This document shows positions 6,975 to 18,436 of a DNA stretch of 64,000 nucleotides, in pieces. Each line of letters starts with the position of its first letter. Positions within the stretch are counted from its first letter, which is position 1. The stretch comes from an uncultured Ligilactobacillus sp. (GTDB lineage Bacteria; Bacillota; Bacilli; Lactobacillales; Lactobacillaceae): contig CALVCU010000015.1 in assembly GCA_944326135.1 (NCBI GenBank), positions 212,579 through 276,578 of the forward strand, read 5' to 3'. A program made the position numbers and the translations under genes. The notes beneath the pieces were generated by a model, which did no database searches, was not told the DNA's origin, and saw nothing but the letters and a program-made list of their open reading frames with translations.

Positions 6975-8915
6975 ATGACAAAGAAAAATGTTGCAATTTT
7001 AGCACCCAGCGATGGAAAAGTAATTCCATTATGTGCAACTAATGATAAAGTTTTTGCGTCAGGAACAATGGGAGACGGTTTTGGTTTGCAACCAATTGAT
7101 GTGAATAAAATTCAAGTGGTCGCACCTGTAAGTGGCAAAATAACGATGATTGCAAGTACTAAACACGCAATTGGAATTACTACACCAAATGGACTTGAAG
7201 TATTGATACATATGGGAATTGATACGGTTAAACTAAATGGTGATGCATTTGATATAAAATGCAAAGTAGGGGAAAACATCAAAGCTGGTGCTCCTATTGC
7301 GATGATGAATTTGGATATTATTAAGAGTCATCATTTATCAGACATGATTTTAGTTATTATTACAAATTCAACTGATAAAATTACTGCTCTTAATATTTCT
7401 GAAAAGAAAGTATCAGCGGGGGATTTTGTTGTTGATGCATCGATAAAAGACCTGAAAAAGAAACAAAAGTCTAAGAAAAATTATGATGAAATGGCCAAAC
7501 AGATTGTTCAATTGGTCGGAGGAAAACAAAATATCTCAAGCGTAATCCATTGTATAACTCGATTGCGTTTTTATCTAAAAGATGAAAAGAAGGCACAAAC
7601 TGAAAAATTAAAAGATGTCACAGGGGTTATTGACGTAATTAAGGCATCAGGTCAATATCAAGTAGTAATTGGTAATGATGTAACTAATGTATTTGATGCA
7701 GTTATGAAACAATTAGGCCCACTTGAAGCTATGGACGAAAATCAAGAAGTAGATACAGAAAAACAAAATACAAATTTAGTTAAACGTGCCTTTAATGAAT
7801 TGATAGGTTTTATTACTGGATCAATGAGCCCGGTAATTGGAGTAATTGCTGCTTCTGGAATTATTAAGGGGATTTTAGCCTTATTAACTTTGCCTCAATT
7901 AGGAGCAATTTTAAAACCTACAAGTACTATTTATTTAACAATAAGTTCGATTGCTGATTCAGCATTCTTCTTTCTTCCAATATTAGTTGGTTATGCAGCT
8001 GCCAAGAAATTAGGTTCAGATCCAATTGTGGCTGCAGTTATTGGTGGAGTTTTAACATATCCTCAAATAATAGAATGGGGCAAATCGTTTAAAACGATGT
8101 TTGCAATTGGTAATCTAAATTTTGAATTTTTAAATTATGCTTACTCTATATTTCCAATGATTGTTGCAGCTTGGTTAGCTAAGATTATTGGAAATTGGTT
8201 CAAAAAGCATTTACCTAGTTATTTGCAAATGATTTTTAATCCATTGTTTACTATTTTGATTGTATCTGCGATCACTTTAGTTATTACAGGTCCAGTGATT
8301 CAAGGCGCAGCAAATGGTATTGCTAACTTTATTAATTGGTTAGTACAAGCATCAGGATGGCTTGGTGGATTTGTAATTGGTGGACTTTACCAACTATTAG
8401 TAATTTTTGGATTGCATTGGGGTGTTGTTCCATTAGTTGCTCAACAAATTGCTCAAACTCATCAAAGTGCTTTGAACGCAATCATTTCAGTTACGATGGT
8501 TGCTCAAGGCGCAGCAGTTTTAGCAGTTGCAATTAAATCTAAAAAGAGTGAAATGAAAGAATTAGGTTTTGCTGCTGCTATTTCTGCATTTTGTGGAGTA
8601 ACAGAACCAGCAATATATGGAATTAATTTACGTTTTAAGAAAGTGTTTGTTTCTGGTTTAATTGGATCAGCAGTAGGTGGTTTGATTACAGGATTAATGC
8701 ATGGAACAATGTTTGGATTTACTGGTTCATTAATTGGTTTTTCATCATTTTTCAATCCAGCACACCCAACACAATTAAATAGTTTCTATGCATTTCTAAT
8801 TTCAAGTATTGCAGCGATTATTGTCTCATTTTTAGTAACATGGTTCTGGGGATATAAAGATAATATGAAGATTGGTCAAAAAGTAAAACAAAAGAAGGCT
8901 CCAGGTATAGAATAA
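6975..8915 (+). CDS. treP: Trehalose PTS transporter, domains IIA-IIB-IIC
   Basis: A 646-residue phosphotransferase permease that imports trehalose as trehalose 6-phosphate. Domain order is IIA (residues 1-150, phospho-His79 in LIHMGIDTV), IIB (170-250, phospho-Cys193 in HCITRLRF) and IIC (about 270-640, roughly ten membrane segments). The classical Bacillus TreP lacks a fused IIA; here it is at the N terminus. ATG 6975 follows AAGGAGGGGG and gives MTKKNVAILAPSDG. It is divergent from treR-treA, with a TreR operator and a cre site in front. It completes a self-contained uptake and hydrolysis pathway. Confidence 0.92.
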   Translation: MTKKNVAILAPSDGKVIPLCATNDKVFASGTMGDGFGLQPIDVNKIQVVAPVSGKITMIASTKHAIGITTPNGLEVLIHMGIDTVKLNGDAFDIKCKVGENIKAGAPIAMMNLDIIKSHHLSDMILVIITNSTDKITALNISEKKVSAGDFVVDASIKDLKKKQKSKKNYDEMAKQIVQLVGGKQNISSVIHCITRLRFYLKDEKKAQTEKLKDVTGVIDVIKASGQYQVVIGNDVTNVFDAVMKQLGPLEAMDENQEVDTEKQNTNLVKRAFNELIGFITGSMSPVIGVIAASGIIKGILALLTLPQLGAILKPTSTIYLTISSIADSAFFFLPILVGYAAAKKLGSDPIVAAVIGGVLTYPQIIEWGKSFKTMFAIGNLNFEFLNYAYSIFPMIVAAWLAKIIGNWFKKHLPSYLQMIFNPLFTILIVSAITLVITGPVIQGAANGIANFINWLVQASGWLGGFVIGGLYQLLVIFGLHWGVVPLVAQQIAQTHQSALNAIISVTMVAQGAAVLAVAIKSKKSEMKELGFAAAISAFCGVTEPAIYGINLRFKKVFVSGLIGSAVGGLITGLMHGTMFGFTGSLIGFSSFFNPAHPTQLNSFYAFLISSIAAIIVSFLVTWFWGYKDNMKIGQKVKQKKAPGIE

Positions 8916-8966
8916 AAGGTGAGTGACCGGTAGGAATCGTTTCCAAGCCGGTTTACTCACCTTTAT
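8915..8966 (+). terminator. Long hairpin in the treP 3' region
   Basis: AAAGGTGAGT pairs with ACTCACCTTT (8955-8964). Inside are CCGG against CCGG and GGAA against TTCC, giving a hairpin of about 50 bases with two small internal loops. Only a short, interrupted T-stretch follows, so it may be a weak terminator or a stabilising 3' structure. Confidence 0.55.
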
Positions 8967-8999
8967 GTATATATTCTAGTATACTGTTAATAAAGAAGA

Positions 9000-9028
9000 T
9001 TGACTAGAAAAATTGCATTGTATAAAAT
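9000..9028 (+). promoter_or_regulatory. Promoter of the VIT/CCC1 gene pair
   Basis: TTGACT (9000-9005), a 17-base spacer and TAAAAT (9023-9028) form a good sigma-A promoter about 35 bases before the first start codon. Confidence 0.65.
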
Positions 9029-9062
9029 GTAAATTATTATAACGAAATGAAGATGGATTTTT

Positions 9063-9749
9063 ATGAAGAATAAAAAAACAATGACACTTGCACAAAAAAT
9101 AAATATTTTACGTGCTGCGGTCATGGGGGCAAATGATGGAATTTTATCAGTTGCTGGGATTGTTTTAGGTGTTGCTGGAGCTTCCACAAGTAATTTCGCA
9201 ATTTTTATTTCAGGAATTGCCGGGATGCTTGCTGGAACTGTTTCAATGGCAATGGGTGAGTATGTTTCTGTTAATGCGGAAAAAGATTCTCAAAAGCAAG
9301 CCATCGAAAACGAGAAATTAGCTTTAAAAGATAATTATGATGGTGAAGTAGATTATGTTAGACAAAAGTATTTGAAAAAGGGAATCAAACCAACGCTAGT
9401 TGAAAAAGCAGTAACTGAAATGATGAACGAAAATGCTTTAAAAACAATGGTACGTGAACGTTATGGCTTTAATTTAGGTGAATTTACAAGTCCATATGCA
9501 GCTGCTATTGTATCAATGATTTCATTTTCATTAGGGTCAATCTTACCATTATGTTCAATTTCTTTCTTTCCACGTTCAATTAAAGTGGTTGGGACATTTA
9601 TTGCAGTTATTTTTGCACTGGCAGTAACTGGTTTTAGCGCTGCACGATTAAGTCATGCAAATAAATTACACGGTACAGTTCGAAATGTTATTTCAGGAGT
9701 AATTACAATGCTAGTTACATACGGCATTGGTAGTTTATTTGGACATTAA
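9063..9749 (+). CDS. VIT1/CCC1 family transporter, copy 1
   Basis: A 228-residue membrane protein of the VIT1/CCC1 family, which moves Fe2+ or Mn2+ across membranes. The first helix has the family signature GANDGILSVAGIVLGVAGA, and a glutamate-rich MAMGEYVSVNAEKD stretch ends the second helix. A cytosolic metal-binding loop (about residues 75-135) is followed by three more helices. The ribosome binding site is weak. The second copy starts 16 bases after the stop, so the two form an operon and may work as a pair. In bacteria the direction (export or storage) and the metal are not settled by sequence. Confidence 0.85.
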   Translation: MKNKKTMTLAQKINILRAAVMGANDGILSVAGIVLGVAGASTSNFAIFISGIAGMLAGTVSMAMGEYVSVNAEKDSQKQAIENEKLALKDNYDGEVDYVRQKYLKKGIKPTLVEKAVTEMMNENALKTMVRERYGFNLGEFTSPYAAAIVSMISFSLGSILPLCSISFFPRSIKVVGTFIAVIFALAVTGFSAARLSHANKLHGTVRNVISGVITMLVTYGIGSLFGH

Positions 9750-9765
9750 TTAGGAGGCTTGAACG

Positions 9766-10455
9766 ATGAAAGATAAAATGAATGAACCTCGTTCAGCTAT
9801 GGGGGAACGCTTAAACGTTTTGCGAGCGGGAGTTCTAGGATCGAATGATGGTATTCTAACTGTTGTTGGAGTACTTTTTAGTGTTGCTGTAGTAACCCCA
9901 AATCGTTTTACAATTTTTATTGCAGGATTATCTGATTTACTAGCATGTGCATTTTCAATGGCATCAGGTGAATATGCTTCTGTAAGTACTCAACGTGATA
10001 CTGAACAGGTTACAGTTCAAGAAGAACGAAAATTATTAAAAACGCATCGTGATGACGAATTGAATGCAGTTAAGGAATTTTATATGAAAAAGGGTGTTTC
10101 TGAGTCAACTGCAGCTGAAATTGCGGCTGATTTATTAGATAAAAAACCTTTGGAAACAGTTGTAAATGTAAAGCATGGACTTGTTTTAAATGAATATATG
10201 AATCCATGGAATGCCGCTTTTTCATCATTGATTTCTGCAGCACTTGGAGGAATTTTTCCGCTTGCAGCTATGACATTAAGTCCAGGAGTATGGATGTGGC
10301 CAGTTACTATTTTAGCAGTCTGTTTATCAGTTTCGCTGACAGGATATTTGAGTGCTAAATTAGGAAATGGATTAGTAAAAGTTGCAGTAAAGCGTAATCT
10401 AATTGTTGGTATTATCACAATGATTATTCACTACACATTAGGTTTATTGATTTAA
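9766..10455 (+). CDS. VIT1/CCC1 family transporter, copy 2
   Basis: A 229-residue paralogue of the preceding protein with the same signatures: GSNDGILTVVGVLF in helix 1 and MASGEYASVSTQRD in helix 2, then a charged loop and a C-terminal three-helix part. TTAGGAGG stands 9 bases before the ATG, so it is translated at least as well as copy 1. The pair has diverged strongly outside the motifs, which suggests an old duplication and possibly a heteromeric or two-metal arrangement. A metal transport role is inferred from the family. Confidence 0.85.
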   Translation: MKDKMNEPRSAMGERLNVLRAGVLGSNDGILTVVGVLFSVAVVTPNRFTIFIAGLSDLLACAFSMASGEYASVSTQRDTEQVTVQEERKLLKTHRDDELNAVKEFYMKKGVSESTAAEIAADLLDKKPLETVVNVKHGLVLNEYMNPWNAAFSSLISAALGGIFPLAAMTLSPGVWMWPVTILAVCLSVSLTGYLSAKLGNGLVKVAVKRNLIVGIITMIIHYTLGLLI

Positions 10456-10585
10456 ACTAGACATAACAGAATTACATTATTAAAATATAGATATATTTAA
10501 TAAAATCTTATATTATTGAAGAAAATATGATGTGCATAAAGAGCTAGATGTTATAGTTTCCCATTATTGTTATGACTAAGCAGAA

Positions 10586-10614
10586 TTGATGTATACATGT
10601 TTTATTGATAGTAT
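10586..10614 (+). promoter_or_regulatory. Putative trpS promoter
   Basis: TTGATG (10586-10591), a 17-base spacer and TAGTAT (10609-10614) lie 33 bases before the trpS ATG. No T-box consensus is present between here and the start codon, so tRNA-sensing control is not supported. Confidence 0.5.
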
Positions 10615-10646
10615 CATATTTTCTTTTTCAGAGAGGAATTTTAAAT

Positions 10647-11663
10647 ATGACAGAAAAACCTATAATTTTAACTGGTGATCGTCCCACTGGAAAACTACAC
10701 ATCGGTCATTATGTTGGCTCATTAAAAAACCGTGTGACAATGCAAAATTCAGGTAAGTATATTCCATTTATCATGATTGCGGATCAACAAGCGTTGACAG
10801 ATAATGCACGTGATCCTGAAAAAATCCGCAATTCACTTATTGAAGTGGCTTTAGATTATTTAGCAGTAGGAATTGACCCTGAAAAATCAACGATTTTTGT
10901 TCAATCACAAATTCCAGCTTTAGCAGAATTGAACTTATACTATTTAAACTTAGTAACTGTTTCTCGTTTGGAAAGAAATCCAACCGTTAAAGCTGAAATT
11001 CAACAAAAGAAATTTGAACGTTCAATTCCAGCTGGATTCTTTACATATCCAGTAAGTCAAGCAGCTGATATCACAGCATTTAAAGCAAAATATGTACCAG
11101 TTGGCGATGATCAAGAACCAATGCTTGAACAAACTCGTGAAATTGTGCGGAGTTTTAACTCAATTTATGGTGAAGTTTTAGTAGAACCAGAAGGAATCTT
11201 TCCACCTAAGGGAATGGGACGAATCCCAGGTTTAGATGGAAATGCTAAAATGAGTAAATCATTAGGAAATGCAATTTATTTATCTGATGATTCTGATACA
11301 TTGCGGAAAAAGGTTATGTCAATGTATACAGATCCAAACCATATTCATGTTGAAGATCCAGGTAAGGTAAAAGGAAATATGGTCTTTACTTATCTTGATA
11401 TTTTTGATCCAGATAAAGAAAAGGTTGCTGAATTAAAGGAACAATATCAACATGGTGGTTTAGGTGATGTGAAAATTAAGCGTTACTTAAATGAAGTATT
11501 AGAAAATGAACTTGGACCAATTCGTGAACGTCGTGCTGAATTTGCTAAAGATATTCCAGCGGTTTACGAAATGTTGAAAAAGGGAAGCGCACATGCAAAT
11601 GAAGTCGCTAACCAAACATTAGAAGAAGTAAGACACGCAATTGGCGTTGATTACTTTGGATAA
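10647..11663 (+). CDS. trpS: Tryptophanyl-tRNA synthetase
   Basis: A 338-residue class I synthetase that charges tRNA-Trp. The ATP motifs are [10 protein letters not shown] near residue 15 (HIGH) and AKMSKSLGN near 195 (KMSKS). Length fits the bacterial family. ATG 10647 is preferred to an upstream in-frame start because GAGAGGA precedes it and the protein then begins [22 protein letters not shown], as in relatives. It is a single-gene unit that ends in a GAAA-loop hairpin. No amino-acid-specific leader was found. Confidence 0.95.
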   Translation: MTEKPIILTGDRPTGKLHIGHYVGSLKNRVTMQNSGKYIPFIMIADQQALTDNARDPEKIRNSLIEVALDYLAVGIDPEKSTIFVQSQIPALAELNLYYLNLVTVSRLERNPTVKAEIQQKKFERSIPAGFFTYPVSQAADITAFKAKYVPVGDDQEPMLEQTREIVRSFNSIYGEVLVEPEGIFPPKGMGRIPGLDGNAKMSKSLGNAIYLSDDSDTLRKKVMSMYTDPNHIHVEDPGKVKGNMVFTYLDIFDPDKEKVAELKEQYQHGGLGDVKIKRYLNEVLENELGPIRERRAEFAKDIPAVYEMLKKGSAHANEVANQTLEEVRHAIGVDYFG

Positions 11664-11699
11664 AAAAATGTCGGTTTAGAAATAAACCGACATTTTTTA
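11663..11699. terminator. Shared terminator of trpS and the SBP gene
   Basis: ATGTCGGTTTA pairs with TAAACCGACAT around a GAAA tetraloop (11679-11682), with an A-run before and a T-run after. It serves both converging genes. Confidence 0.9.
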
Positions 11700-11702
11700 T
11701 AA

Positions 11703-12485
11703 TTATTGAAATGCATAATTATAATAATAATATTTAGTAGATAATTCAGTTAACGTAGTTGCTATGCGAAGCTGATCAATTGCATGAGACACTTGATTAG
11801 CTAATTTGCGAGAATTACTAATAGCAATAATTTGTTGACTCAAAATATTTATATCATCAATTTTATAAAATTGATTTGGAATGAATTGATTATTGCTGTT
11901 ATTGTAACTTCGCAATGGATGTTTATTTAAATATTCTGAATATTGGTATGCATTTAACATAGCTGCATCAATTTGTTTTTTATCTAAAGCACGAATTAAT
12001 TGGTTGGTGTTTTTGAAATAAATTGTCTTAATTTGGTTATTATTTAAAAATTCTTGACTACCATTTTCTTGTAATATTCCAACTGTCTTATTTTTTAATT
12101 TAGATAAATTATTAATTTTATGGGTACTAAAAACTATATTTTGAATATATAAAACTGGTTTAGTTTGATATTTTAAATTAGTTGTACCTTTAGCAATTCC
12201 TAGTGCTAAATCAATTTTTTTATTTTTAAAAGCTTTAAGTAATTTGTCTTGATTACTATAGGTTTTGATTTTAACATTTTTATGCATTTGTTTGCCTAAT
12301 TTCTTTGCTAATTCAACATTAAACCCAACTAATTTATGATTTTGAGAATAACAATCTGGTTTCCTTTGAACCATTCCGATTTCTAATTGATCATCAGCTG
12401 CTTGAACAAGTGATTGAGTGCTAAATAAACAGATGATTAAAGCAATTAGTGCAAAGAATATATTTAAATGTTTTTTCAAAATCAT
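11703..12485 (-). CDS. Orphan amino-acid-type substrate-binding protein
   Basis: A 260-residue family 3 periplasmic-type solute-binding protein. It has a cleavable signal peptide (basic KK, hydrophobic core 8-25, cleavage likely after VQA near 29). The mature part shows family strands such as GFNVELAKKLGKQM and KKIDLALGIAKGT. There is no lipobox cysteine, which is unusual because Gram-positive binding proteins are normally lipoproteins. No permease or ATPase gene is next to it. It could be a released binding protein, a partner of a distant transporter or a sensor. The ligand is unknown; polar amino acids are the family norm. Confidence 0.75.
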   Translation of the reverse strand: MILKKHLNIFFALIALIICLFSTQSLVQAADDQLEIGMVQRKPDCYSQNHKLVGFNVELAKKLGKQMHKNVKIKTYSNQDKLLKAFKNKKIDLALGIAKGTTNLKYQTKPVLYIQNIVFSTHKINNLSKLKNKTVGILQENGSQEFLNNNQIKTIYFKNTNQLIRALDKKQIDAAMLNAYQYSEYLNKHPLRSYNNSNNQFIPNQFYKIDDINILSQQIIAISNSRKLANQVSHAIDQLRIATTLTELSTKYYYYNYAFQ

Positions 12486-12558
12486 TTCACCTCTGCGAAC
12501 TTTGATAAAATTATTATATAATATAGCATAGAATAAATTAACTAATGGAGAAAAAATA

Positions 12559-13824
12559 ATGCGTGGATTTGGAAAATATTATCGCAAGACTTGGGAAGAA
12601 CGACTTGCGATTTTAAGAGATACATTTTATTTAGATGATAATGATATAGCTGAAATCGAACACGTTTCTGGAAATGGTGAAATCGGAGATACAATGGTTG
12701 AAAATTTCATTACACAGTTTGAAATTCCTGAAGGATTAGGATTAAATTATGTAGTTAATGGCAAGGAGTATCTTGTTCCCATGGTTACAGAAGAACCTTC
12801 AGTTATTGCCGCTGCTAGTAATGGAGCTCGCTTAGTAAAAGCAGGCGGTGGCTTTAATGCAGAAGTTAAATCAAGATTAATGCTTGGCCAAATTGTAATT
12901 GAAAATATAACTGATGTAGATGAATTAGTGCGTAAAATTAAAGCTGATCAAGAACACTTATTGAAAGTAGCAAATGATGCTCATCCATCTATTGTACGTC
13001 GTGGTGGTGGTGCTCGATGGTTAAGAACACGGATTTTAGCAAATGATTTATTATCAGTAGATTTGGCAGTTGATGTACAGGAAGCAATGGGAGCTAACAT
13101 GTTGAATACTATGTTAGAGGCAGTTGCAAATGAAATTCAATGTACCTATCACCAAGATGTTTTGATGAGTATTATGTCAAATTATGCAACTGAAAGTTTA
13201 GTGACAACTAAAGCAAGAATACCAGTATCTGAATTAGCAAAAGAAAATATTAGTGGCGAAGAAGTCGCTCTTAAAATTCAACAGGCAAGCCGGTTAGCGC
13301 AATTGGACCCATATAGAGCAACTACTAATAATAAGGGAATTATGAATGGTGTGGATGCTGTTACTATTGCTAGTGGAAACGATTGGCGAGCAATTGAAGC
13401 AGGTTCACATGCATATGCAGCACGTGACGGTCAATATAAAGGATTAAGTCAGTGGTATTTTGAAGATGGATTTTTAATTGGTGAATTAACATTACCTTTA
13501 CCAGTGGGATCTGTTGGTGGATCTATTAAAATTGTTCCATTAGTAAAAATTAATCATAAATTATTTAAAGCCAAAGACGCAAAAGAACTTTCAATGATAA
13601 TTGCTAGTGTTGGTCTTGGACAAAATCTTGCTGCTTTATATGCATTAGTTACTGACGGAATTCAACGTGGACATATGCGATTACAATTAAAAAGTTTAGC
13701 CGTTTCAGTTGGTGCTAAACAAGATGAAATCAGCAAATTAGTTAATTTGCTAGAGAAAAACAAAAAACGAGATTCTGCAAGTGCTCGTGAATTACTTGAA
13801 AAATTACGAAGGGAAGAATTATGA
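12559..13824 (+). CDS. mvaA: Class II HMG-CoA reductase
   Basis: A 421-residue hydroxymethylglutaryl-CoA reductase of the short class II type, lacking membrane segments. In Gram-positive cocci and lactobacilli it makes mevalonate for isoprenoids. Visible landmarks are a catalytic-glutamate region at IVIENITD, the EAMGANMLNTM substrate and cofactor block near 180, DAVTIASGNDWRAIEAGSHAYAARDG and the C-terminal catalytic histidine His372 in RGHMRL. It overlaps the next gene by 4 bases (ATGA), so the two are translationally coupled. The MEP-pathway kinase gene ispE also occurs in this window, which makes that gene an orphan. Confidence 0.92.
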   Translation: MRGFGKYYRKTWEERLAILRDTFYLDDNDIAEIEHVSGNGEIGDTMVENFITQFEIPEGLGLNYVVNGKEYLVPMVTEEPSVIAAASNGARLVKAGGGFNAEVKSRLMLGQIVIENITDVDELVRKIKADQEHLLKVANDAHPSIVRRGGGARWLRTRILANDLLSVDLAVDVQEAMGANMLNTMLEAVANEIQCTYHQDVLMSIMSNYATESLVTTKARIPVSELAKENISGEEVALKIQQASRLAQLDPYRATTNNKGIMNGVDAVTIASGNDWRAIEAGSHAYAARDGQYKGLSQWYFEDGFLIGELTLPLPVGSVGGSIKIVPLVKINHKLFKAKDAKELSMIIASVGLGQNLAALYALVTDGIQRGHMRLQLKSLAVSVGAKQDEISKLVNLLEKNKKRDSASARELLEKLRREEL

Positions 13825-14783
13825 TCGAACCAACATTAAATGACACTGTCAAAAAATTAATTAAAAAGGCAGAAGAAATTCAACCAAATGGTATTGATAT
13901 TCAATATCATGACGAAAAGTCAGGATTTGTTAGACATGACCAAGCACAACATTATTTAAGAAATGGAAAACTAGTGATTGATGTTTTAGATCAAACAGAT
14001 GTAAATTATGTCGTATCACATGAATTGTTACATTTTATGTTAATGTTTGAAAAGTTACCACAAATTTCATTTAATTTGGAAAGTGAACATCCTAACTTAG
14101 ATAAGAAATACGTTGCAACTGGAATGGAATTATATGATATTTTAATGCATTTCTTTGTTTATCAACAACAACGTGAATTAGGATTAATTAATAAAGAAAT
14201 TGAAGAATTATATTTTAAAGGAATATTGGCAGTTCTTAAACCAGAACCTAAAGATTCAAAAGATGAATGGATGGTATTACGGACTGTGAATGTTTTAGAT
14301 GCATTGGTTTTCTTTAAAGATAATCAAGAAGAGGTCTTGCCTAAGTTACGTGAACTATATCCTAAAGCTACAGCGCAAGCGGAAAAATTATATCAGGTTA
14401 TTACAACTAAGCCTTTAGATTCAGCATTTAATGTTCATCGAGCAATTGTAAAGTTATATAAGGACTTTGATAAAGCATTAGAAAGCTATGGGTTATATGG
14501 AATGAATTTAACGACCTATGTTTCTTTGACACCTGTTTTGAGTAAACGACAATTACGATTAGATGTGCGTCAATTATTTGAAATATTCCATACAGATTTA
14601 AAAGAAAATCTTCAATTTAAAACCGCATATGTTGGACGAATGAAAAATGACCAACAAAATGCTTTTGTTATTAGTGAACCGCAAGGAAACGATCAACAAA
14701 AAGCTCGAAAATTCCGTGAAATATACGAAATGCCAGTAGGTAAGTATTTAGATTCAATTGGAGTACCATTTATTGTACGATAG
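13821..14783 (+). CDS. Putative zincin, IpaB/EvcA-annotated family
   Basis: A 320-residue soluble protein of a family often labelled IpaB/EvcA in lactobacilli; I do not know an established function. At residues 67-71 it has HELLH, a perfect HExxH zinc-protease motif inside a predicted helix (YVVSHELLHFMLMFE), with Glu77 six residues later. No signal peptide is seen, so it would act in the cytoplasm. Its ATG overlaps the mvaA stop (ATGA), a coupling that hints at a shared role or dosage. The C-terminal third has no recognisable motif. A metallopeptidase is the best guess; a non-catalytic zinc protein is possible. Confidence 0.7.
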   Translation: MIEPTLNDTVKKLIKKAEEIQPNGIDIQYHDEKSGFVRHDQAQHYLRNGKLVIDVLDQTDVNYVVSHELLHFMLMFEKLPQISFNLESEHPNLDKKYVATGMELYDILMHFFVYQQQRELGLINKEIEELYFKGILAVLKPEPKDSKDEWMVLRTVNVLDALVFFKDNQEEVLPKLRELYPKATAQAEKLYQVITTKPLDSAFNVHRAIVKLYKDFDKALESYGLYGMNLTTYVSLTPVLSKRQLRLDVRQLFEIFHTDLKENLQFKTAYVGRMKNDQQNAFVISEPQGNDQQKARKFREIYEMPVGKYLDSIGVPFIVR

Positions 14784-14805
14784 AGACTGAAAGGGGCGAT
14801 TTTTT

Positions 14806-17588
<2,783 letters not shown>

Positions 17589-17600
17589 TCATATTAAATA

Positions 17601-17636
17601 AGGAGAGTGTGACGGAAGTTGCAGTCTCCTATTTTG
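17601..17636 (+). terminator. Weak hairpin after metG
   Basis: AGGAGA (17601-17606) pairs with TCTCCT (17625-17630), with a mismatch and two more pairs inside, followed by ATTTTG. It could partly terminate metG transcripts before tatD. Confidence 0.35.
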
Positions 17637-17677
17637 AATTAAGTGTAAAAATGAAATTTTGAAAGGAGTGGATATTA

Positions 17678-18436
17678 ATGATTTCAATTTTTGATTCACA
17701 TACACACATTAATGCACCTGAATTTGATGAAGATATACCTGATGTAATTGAACGTGCTCGAGCTATGAACGTTAATGATATGCTTGTTTTAGGATATGAT
17801 CGTGAAAGTGCAGATAAAATGGTTGAATTAATCAATCAATACGATAACATATATGGTGCTGTAGGTATTCATCCTGAAGATGCTGCTAAATATGATGAAG
17901 ATCAATTACGTATTTATTTAATTGAACCAAAAGTCAAAGCGGTTGGTGAAATTGGCTTAGATTATCATTGTGATGTTGATCATGATTTACAAAAGGAAGT
18001 TTTTAGAAAGCAAATTGCATTAGCACATGAATTACATCTCCCAATTAGTATACATACTCGTGATGCATTTGAAGATACATTTGATATTTTAGAAGAAACC
18101 AATGGTGCCAAGTATGGTGGAATTATGCATAGTTTTAATGGTGATGTTCAGTGGGCACAACAATTTTTAGAATTAGGAATGGAAATTTCATTTAGTGGAG
18201 TAGTAACCTTTGATAATGCAAAAGAAGTTCAAGAAGCTGCTAAATATGTACCAAAAGAACATTTATTAGTTGAAACCGATGCTCCATATTTAACGCCGAT
18301 GCCTTACCGTAATCAAATGAATGAACCAGGAATGACGCGTTATACAGTAGAATTTTTATCAAAATTACGTAATGAAAGTGTAGATGAATTATCAAATCAA
18401 ACAAGTCAAAATGCAAAGAGGGTTTTAAGAATTTAA
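17678..18436 (+). CDS. tatD: TatD-family metal-dependent deoxyribonuclease
   Basis: A 252-residue TIM-barrel hydrolase of the TatD family. Metal ligands are visible as HTHIN near the N terminus, EIGLD around residue 93, SIHTRDA around 127, an internal MHSFNG and ETDAPYLTP near 205. TatD enzymes act as 3'-5' exonucleases on damaged DNA and RNA. GAAAGGAG precedes the ATG. Its stop shares one base with the rnmV start (TAATG), and this tatD-rnmV-rsmA coupling is conserved in Bacillota. Confidence 0.92.
   Translation: MISIFDSHTHINAPEFDEDIPDVIERARAMNVNDMLVLGYDRESADKMVELINQYDNIYGAVGIHPEDAAKYDEDQLRIYLIEPKVKAVGEIGLDYHCDVDHDLQKEVFRKQIALAHELHLPISIHTRDAFEDTFDILEETNGAKYGGIMHSFNGDVQWAQQFLELGMEISFSGVVTFDNAKEVQEAAKYVPKEHLLVETDAPYLTPMPYRNQMNEPGMTRYTVEFLSKLRNESVDELSNQTSQNAKRVLRI

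Noticed and set aside
10456..10646. Possible tryptophan T-box before trpS
   Set aside because: The T-box sequence AGGGTGGNACCGCG and an attached terminator are missing. The same holds upstream of metG and lysS.
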